Shown: piece by piece, positions 16,091 through 17,708 of the stretch
Position numbering within the stretch: the first letter of the stretch is position 1
Layout: each line of letters opens with the position of its first letter
NCBI GenBank assembly: GCA_900128395.1
Contig: LT649632.1
Span: 1 to 17,708 of the forward strand
DNA from: Stramenopiles sp. TOSAG23-2
Lineage: Eukaryota; Sar
Reading direction: 5' to 3'
DNA: 17,708 bases
Notes under the pieces: model-generated
What the model was told of the DNA's origin: nothing
Databases searched by the model: none
The model's input: only the letters and a program-made list of their open reading frames with translations
Made by a program: the position numbers and the translations under genes

Positions 16091-16436
16091 GAAAAGGATG
16101 AAGATTCACAAATAATTGTACATCATACATACGTCCTTTTTCACATGCATATACAAATGGCGATCCATCTTTAAATTCTCTTTTATATCGTCTATGCAAT
16201 TCAAATAATTGTGTTGTTTTTGTAATTTTCTCAATACATTTCTGATATGTTTTTTCTCCATCACCTTGATCCAATTGTTTCACGAAAGAGGACTCCAAAA
16301 AGTTTAAGATTGATTTCGCATTTAAATATGATGTAATATGTTCAAACAATCCATATATACCACATACGCTATATATATTAATCTCTTCCTCTGCCATCGT
16401 TTCCGTAGTATATTGTTGCTGCTGTTTTATTTCCAT
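15630..16436 (-). CDS. F-box-like/ankyrin-repeat protein
   Basis: This is a 268-residue protein. Residues about 20-55 (YGLFEHITSYLNAKSILNFLESS) resemble an F-box, which in other proteins joins SCF ubiquitin ligases through SKP1; the match is weak. Residues 91-250 hold divergent ankyrin repeats: GSPFVYACEKGRMYDVQLFV (91-110), TPLIAAAFGEHFQVVQYLIE (149-168), NALHWAAW (183-190) with TELLLTNMSL, and STPLDCAYLYN (220-230). The spacer KGVNDHDMTLKE (123-134) between repeats is shared exactly with the second copy. The C-terminus is GKGNGDLNH. The ATG at 16434-16436 gives the longest form; M14 is an alternative start. It is convergent with the mitochondrial ankyrin gene. A perfect 104-bp tandem duplication lies 65 bases upstream. 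It is probably one member of a lineage-specific expanded family. Confidence 0.85.
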   Translation of the reverse strand: MEIKQQQQYTTETMAEEEINIYSVCGIYGLFEHITSYLNAKSILNFLESSFVKQLDQGDGEKTYQKCIEKITKTTQLFELHRRYKREFKDGSPFVYACEKGRMYDVQLFVNLHPFHKYYIRMKGVNDHDMTLKEYVNQLGKDSYGYECTPLIAAAFGEHFQVVQYLIEHSEADPNIATSVGFNALHWAAWTNRTNTKLTELLLTNMSLGSINKKEAVYGSTPLDCAYLYNRSPIKQKIIDLIRSKGGKANYYNENGRYVGKGNGDLNH

Positions 16437-16500
16437 AACGGATGTCTTTGCATTTTTATATTTTTATACCTATCTATATCTGTATATGGTTGTTTTTGTA

Positions 16501-16708
16501 ATTCAATCTATATATGTATTTTACAGAGAGAACTATAGCTCATAAGGCGCGTTTTGATTGACGCCGTTGTTCAATACGCACAAAACAAAAAATATAGAAA
16601 ATAGATTCAATCTATATATGTATTTTACAGAGAGAACTATAGCTCATAAGGCGCGTTTTGATTGACGCCGTTGTTCAATACGCACAAAACAAAAAATATA
16701 GAAAATAG
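16501..16708. repeat. Exact 104-bp tandem duplication upstream of the ankyrin gene
   Basis: Copies 16501-16604 and 16605-16708 are identical. Each contains a GC-richer core able to form an imperfect hairpin (gcgttttga / tcaatacgc, 8 of 9 pairs, 13-base loop; 16549-16579 and again 104 bases on) and a TGACG core. The first copy begins 64 bases before the ATG at 16436, so the promoter region of the gene has been doubled. Confidence 0.97.
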
Positions 16709-17242
16709 AAAAAATTTCGTTTTTAGATAAAGGAAAAAATAATTTTTATATTTCTCTCAACCACATCATCTCCATCAAAAACAAATACTCTCTCTATAGA
16801 TCAAATTGCAATTAGTGCAAATGATAAATTAATATTTATATTTATAAATTAAATACACACACCAATCACGCCATATCACCACCACCACCATGTATAATCT
16901 CAAGTACTGTATTGCATTTGAAAGATATTCAATATCACTCAAATCATTGTAAATTTGACAACTATAACGCGTACATAAAATTCATTTTCTGGACCACCAA
17001 AACTACCAATATCATATATGTAAATTGTATAAATTTAGAATAGATATTACTGTTCTAGATTTTATATATTTGTGTTTGTTGTTTGTTGTATACCACCACT
17101 TTTTGTCGTCTCTTCTTTTGCCTTTCATCTTTATATAAAAATCTTTTTTGAAAAAGTGAATGTGAAAAGAAACAAACAGACTCTCAACAAGCGATGTGCG
17201 ATGCGGAGTAAAGAAACCTGAATTCGTAAAAAAAATGTTTTA
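16709..17242. other. Spacer including the duplicated 3' flank
   Basis: From 16709 to about 17023 the sequence is AT-rich, with CA- and CCA-rich patches (ccatatcaccaccaccacca near 16872) and no recognisable gene. From about 17024 to 17242 it is the 3' flank of the partial ankyrin gene and a copy of 15393-15629. Confidence 0.75.
17220..17228 (-). promoter_or_regulatory. TACGAATTC element in second ankyrin gene 3' flank
   Basis: The coding-strand tacgaattc starts 15 bases after the stop codon of the partial ankyrin gene. It is the counterpart of the element at 15610-15619; the surrounding bases have diverged more than the element itself. Confidence 0.35.
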
Positions 17243-17708
17243 TTAATGATTTAAATCACCATTACGAACTCCTACATTTCTACCATTTTCATCAAAACAA
17301 TTTGCTTTTCCACCTTTTGAACGTATAAGATCAATGATCTCTTGGTGAATTGGACTATTATGATTAACATATGCCCAGTCCAGGGGAGTGCGTCCCCCGG
17401 CCTTCTTATTAATGCTATTAAGAGACATATTAGTTAATAAGAATTCAATCAACTCAGTATTCTTTTTGTTATACCATGCTGCATAATGTAATGCATTCAC
17501 TCCATCCCAGCCATCACTATCTGCAATATTAGGATCAGCTTCACATTGTTCAATTAAATATTGAACTACATGGAAATGTTCACATCTTGCAGCTGCCACT
17601 AAAGGTGTACATTCCCAATAACCAATACTAGCTCTACCGAATTGATTCACCATTTCTTTCAATGTCATATCGTGGTCATTCACACCTTTCATACGAATAT
17701 AATATTTA
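17243..17708 (-). CDS. Ankyrin-repeat protein, second copy, N-terminus beyond the window
   Basis: The frame runs open to the window edge. The codons before the first Met (17690-17692) read KYYIR, as in the neighbouring paralogue, so that Met is internal and the gene is 5' incomplete here. The visible part aligns with residue 117 to the end of the protein at 15630-16436. It shares KGVNDHDMTLKE, CTPLVAAARCEHFHVVQYLIE, ADPNIA, NALHYAAW, LLTNMSLNSINKK, TPLDWAY, IIDLIRSKGGKAN and the NGDLNH end. Length differences are in whole codons (for example an extra DGWDG near NALHYAAW and loss of two residues before the last repeat), and no stop interrupts it, so it looks functional. The partner-binding faces of the repeats differ more than the spacer, suggesting diverging targets. 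Confidence 0.85.
   Translation of the reverse strand, partial: KYYIRMKGVNDHDMTLKEMVNQFGRASIGYWECTPLVAAARCEHFHVVQYLIEQCEADPNIADSDGWDGVNALHYAAWYNKKNTELIEFLLTNMSLNSINKKAGGRTPLDWAYVNHNSPIHQEIIDLIRSKGGKANCFDENGRNVGVRNGDLNH

Larger units (their letters stand above)
17024..17708 (-). repeat. Segmental duplication, copy B
   Basis: This is the partner of 15393-16090. The last 55 bases (17654-17708) are identical to 16035-16089 without a mismatch, and the duplication continues off the window. Confidence 0.9.

Overview
This is an AT-rich nuclear fragment of a protist. It has mostly intronless genes on both strands and AT-rich spacers full of (AT)n tracts. Mitochondrial-type presequences appear on a TCA-cycle-type enzyme and on an ankyrin protein, and one gene carries a short GT-AG intron. 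TAA, TGA and TAG all end genes, so the code looks standard. The EF-hand-bearing isocitrate dehydrogenase is of the kind known from diatoms and other marine algae. A stramenopile or other microalga is therefore my best guess, but the sequence does not settle it.

Layout. 1-3125: a mitochondrial NAD(P) transhydrogenase gene that lacks its 5' end, replaced by an inverted copy of its own last 55 bases; its 3' end is tandemly duplicated (82 bp x2). 3543-5096 (-): EF-hand isocitrate dehydrogenase, convergent with it. 5097-6156: a gene-free divergent spacer. 6157-7053 (+): an orphan protein, possibly with a SAM domain. 7380-7583: three tandem 67-70 bp repeats just before the start of 7603-12555 (+), a 1650-residue mosaic protein with RING, ZZ, PDZ-like, RBR-type RING2, ankyrin, Tudor-like and FG-nucleoporin-like regions. 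13057-13593 (+): an orphan gene with a 51-nt intron. 13686-14420 (-): an acidic/lysine-rich, probably nuclear protein. 14645-15391 (+): a putative mitochondrial ankyrin protein. 15630-16436 (-) and 17243-17708 (-, cut by the window end): two recently duplicated ankyrin proteins, the first with an F-box-like N-terminus.

How they may work together. The transhydrogenase and isocitrate dehydrogenase are both mitochondrial redox enzymes, but convergent adjacency alone does not show co-regulation. The 1650-residue protein and the F-box-like/ankyrin proteins suggest ubiquitin-pathway functions in the right half. The most unusual items are the ubiquitin-ligase-like protein with an FG-repeat tail, and a recurring TACGAA/TTCGTA element placed just after the stop codons of at least six genes. 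Several exact tandem and inverted duplications also show that this stretch is structurally dynamic or, at its left end, possibly misassembled.
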